Below the pieces are notes generated by a model. The model saw only the letters and a list, made by a program, of their open reading frames with translations. It ran no database searches and was not told the DNA's origin. 12,111 nucleotides of DNA from Clostridiaceae bacterium (GTDB lineage: Bacteria; Bacillota_A; Clostridia; Acetivibrionales; Acetivibrionaceae), in NCBI GenBank assembly GCA_012513545.1, contig JAAZCB010000382.1, positions 1 to 12,111 of the forward strand. Direction: 5' to 3'. Of this stretch, positions 11,771-12,111 are shown piece after piece; position 1 is the stretch's first letter, and the number at the start of each line of letters is the position of its first letter. A program made the position numbers and the translations under genes.

Positions 11771-12111
11771 ATGCCGCAATTATCACAAAAAACAGCAGGT
11801 TTTACAGATTCGGTTATCAGACGAATGACCAGAATCTCCAATCAATATGGGGCAGTTAATTTGTCTCAGGGCTTTCCGGATTTCGCCCCGCCAAAAGAAA
11901 TTCTTGACAGACTTTCAGAAATAGCACATATCGGACCGCACCAGTATTCCATAACATGGGGAGCGGATAATTTCAGAAAAGCTCTTGCCAAAAAGCAGTC
12001 TCATTTTATGGGCAGAAGGCTTGATCCGGACAGTGAAATCCTTATAACTTGCGGAAGCACAGAGGCAATGATGGCAGCTATGTTGACAGTTACCAATCCG
12101 GGCGACAAGGT
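11771..12111 (+). CDS. class I/II PLP aminotransferase, 5' part only
   Basis: The first 113 codons of a fold-type I aminotransferase that runs off the window. It begins MPQLSQKTAGFTDSVIRRMT and shows NLSQGFPDF (the GxPDF substrate loop), HQYSITWGADNFRKALA, and TCGSTEAMMAAM, where the small residues bind the PLP phosphate. This pattern is close to kynurenine/glutamine/methionine aminotransferases (KAT and YbdL type), which accept aromatic amino acids and methionine; that is recalled family knowledge. The PLP lysine is beyond the window. GGGGG at 11758-11762 lies 8 bases before ATG 11771, and the gap after the ligase stop is only 15 bases, so it is part of the same operon and probably supplies or uses the 2-oxoacid of the oxidoreductase. 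Confidence 0.9.
   Translation, partial: MPQLSQKTAGFTDSVIRRMTRISNQYGAVNLSQGFPDFAPPKEILDRLSEIAHIGPHQYSITWGADNFRKALAKKQSHFMGRRLDPDSEILITCGSTEAMMAAMLTVTNPGDK

Overview
The window looks like an accessory sulfur and amino-acid metabolism region of a strict anaerobe in the Clostridia. It is AT-rich, has strong GGAGG ribosome binding sites and sigma-A promoters of the TTGACA-17-TAAAAT type, and encodes ferredoxin-linked 2-oxoacid chemistry. A cellulolytic Ruminiclostridium-type bacterium would fit, but that is inference. All recognisable genes are on the + strand.

Layout. (1) 1-496: the end of a DUF4418 membrane protein gene and a badly deleted FtsX-type ABC permease pseudogene, which together are the debris of a transporter operon. 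(2) 533-2853: five closely spaced genes: a YezD/DUF2292 protein, a NifX/NifB-C-like cofactor-binding protein, a sulfonate/nitrate-type ABC ATPase with no permease or binding protein beside it, an FMN-binding split-barrel protein, and a second, diverged YezD-like protein. (3) 2854-3269: a regulatory region with a near-ideal promoter, a tandem ATAGGAAT repeat, a possible nine-codon leader ORF and a strong terminator hairpin that competes with an alternative hairpin. (4) 3270-4401: an intact nitrogenase-reductase (NifH-like) gene, followed not by component-1 (D/K) genes but by a roughly 60-codon remnant resembling the C-terminus of a K-type component-1 protein, then a terminator. (5) 4445-5495: cysteine synthase, with a promoter of the same form and the same ATAGGAAT motif. 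(6) 5496-5823: hairpins and a small frame-disrupted reading frame. (7) 5824-12111: a probable operon of metN, metI, the four subunits (gamma, delta, alpha, beta) of a 2-oxoacid:ferredoxin oxidoreductase, a phenylacetate-CoA-ligase-like enzyme and the start of a class I aminotransferase.

How the parts may work together. YezD-like proteins, a sulfonate-type ATPase, cysK and metNI point to sulfur acquisition. The NifH-like protein, the component-1 remnant and the NifX-like protein suggest a nitrogenase-like reductase that once worked on something other than N2, possibly an organosulfur compound; this is a hypothesis. The last operon can be read as amino acid <-> 2-oxoacid <-> acyl-CoA <-> acid interconversion, with methionine, branched-chain or aromatic amino acids as candidate substrates. 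The truncated genes indicate that the region is being eroded by deletions, and the retained nifH-like reading frame is the main puzzle.
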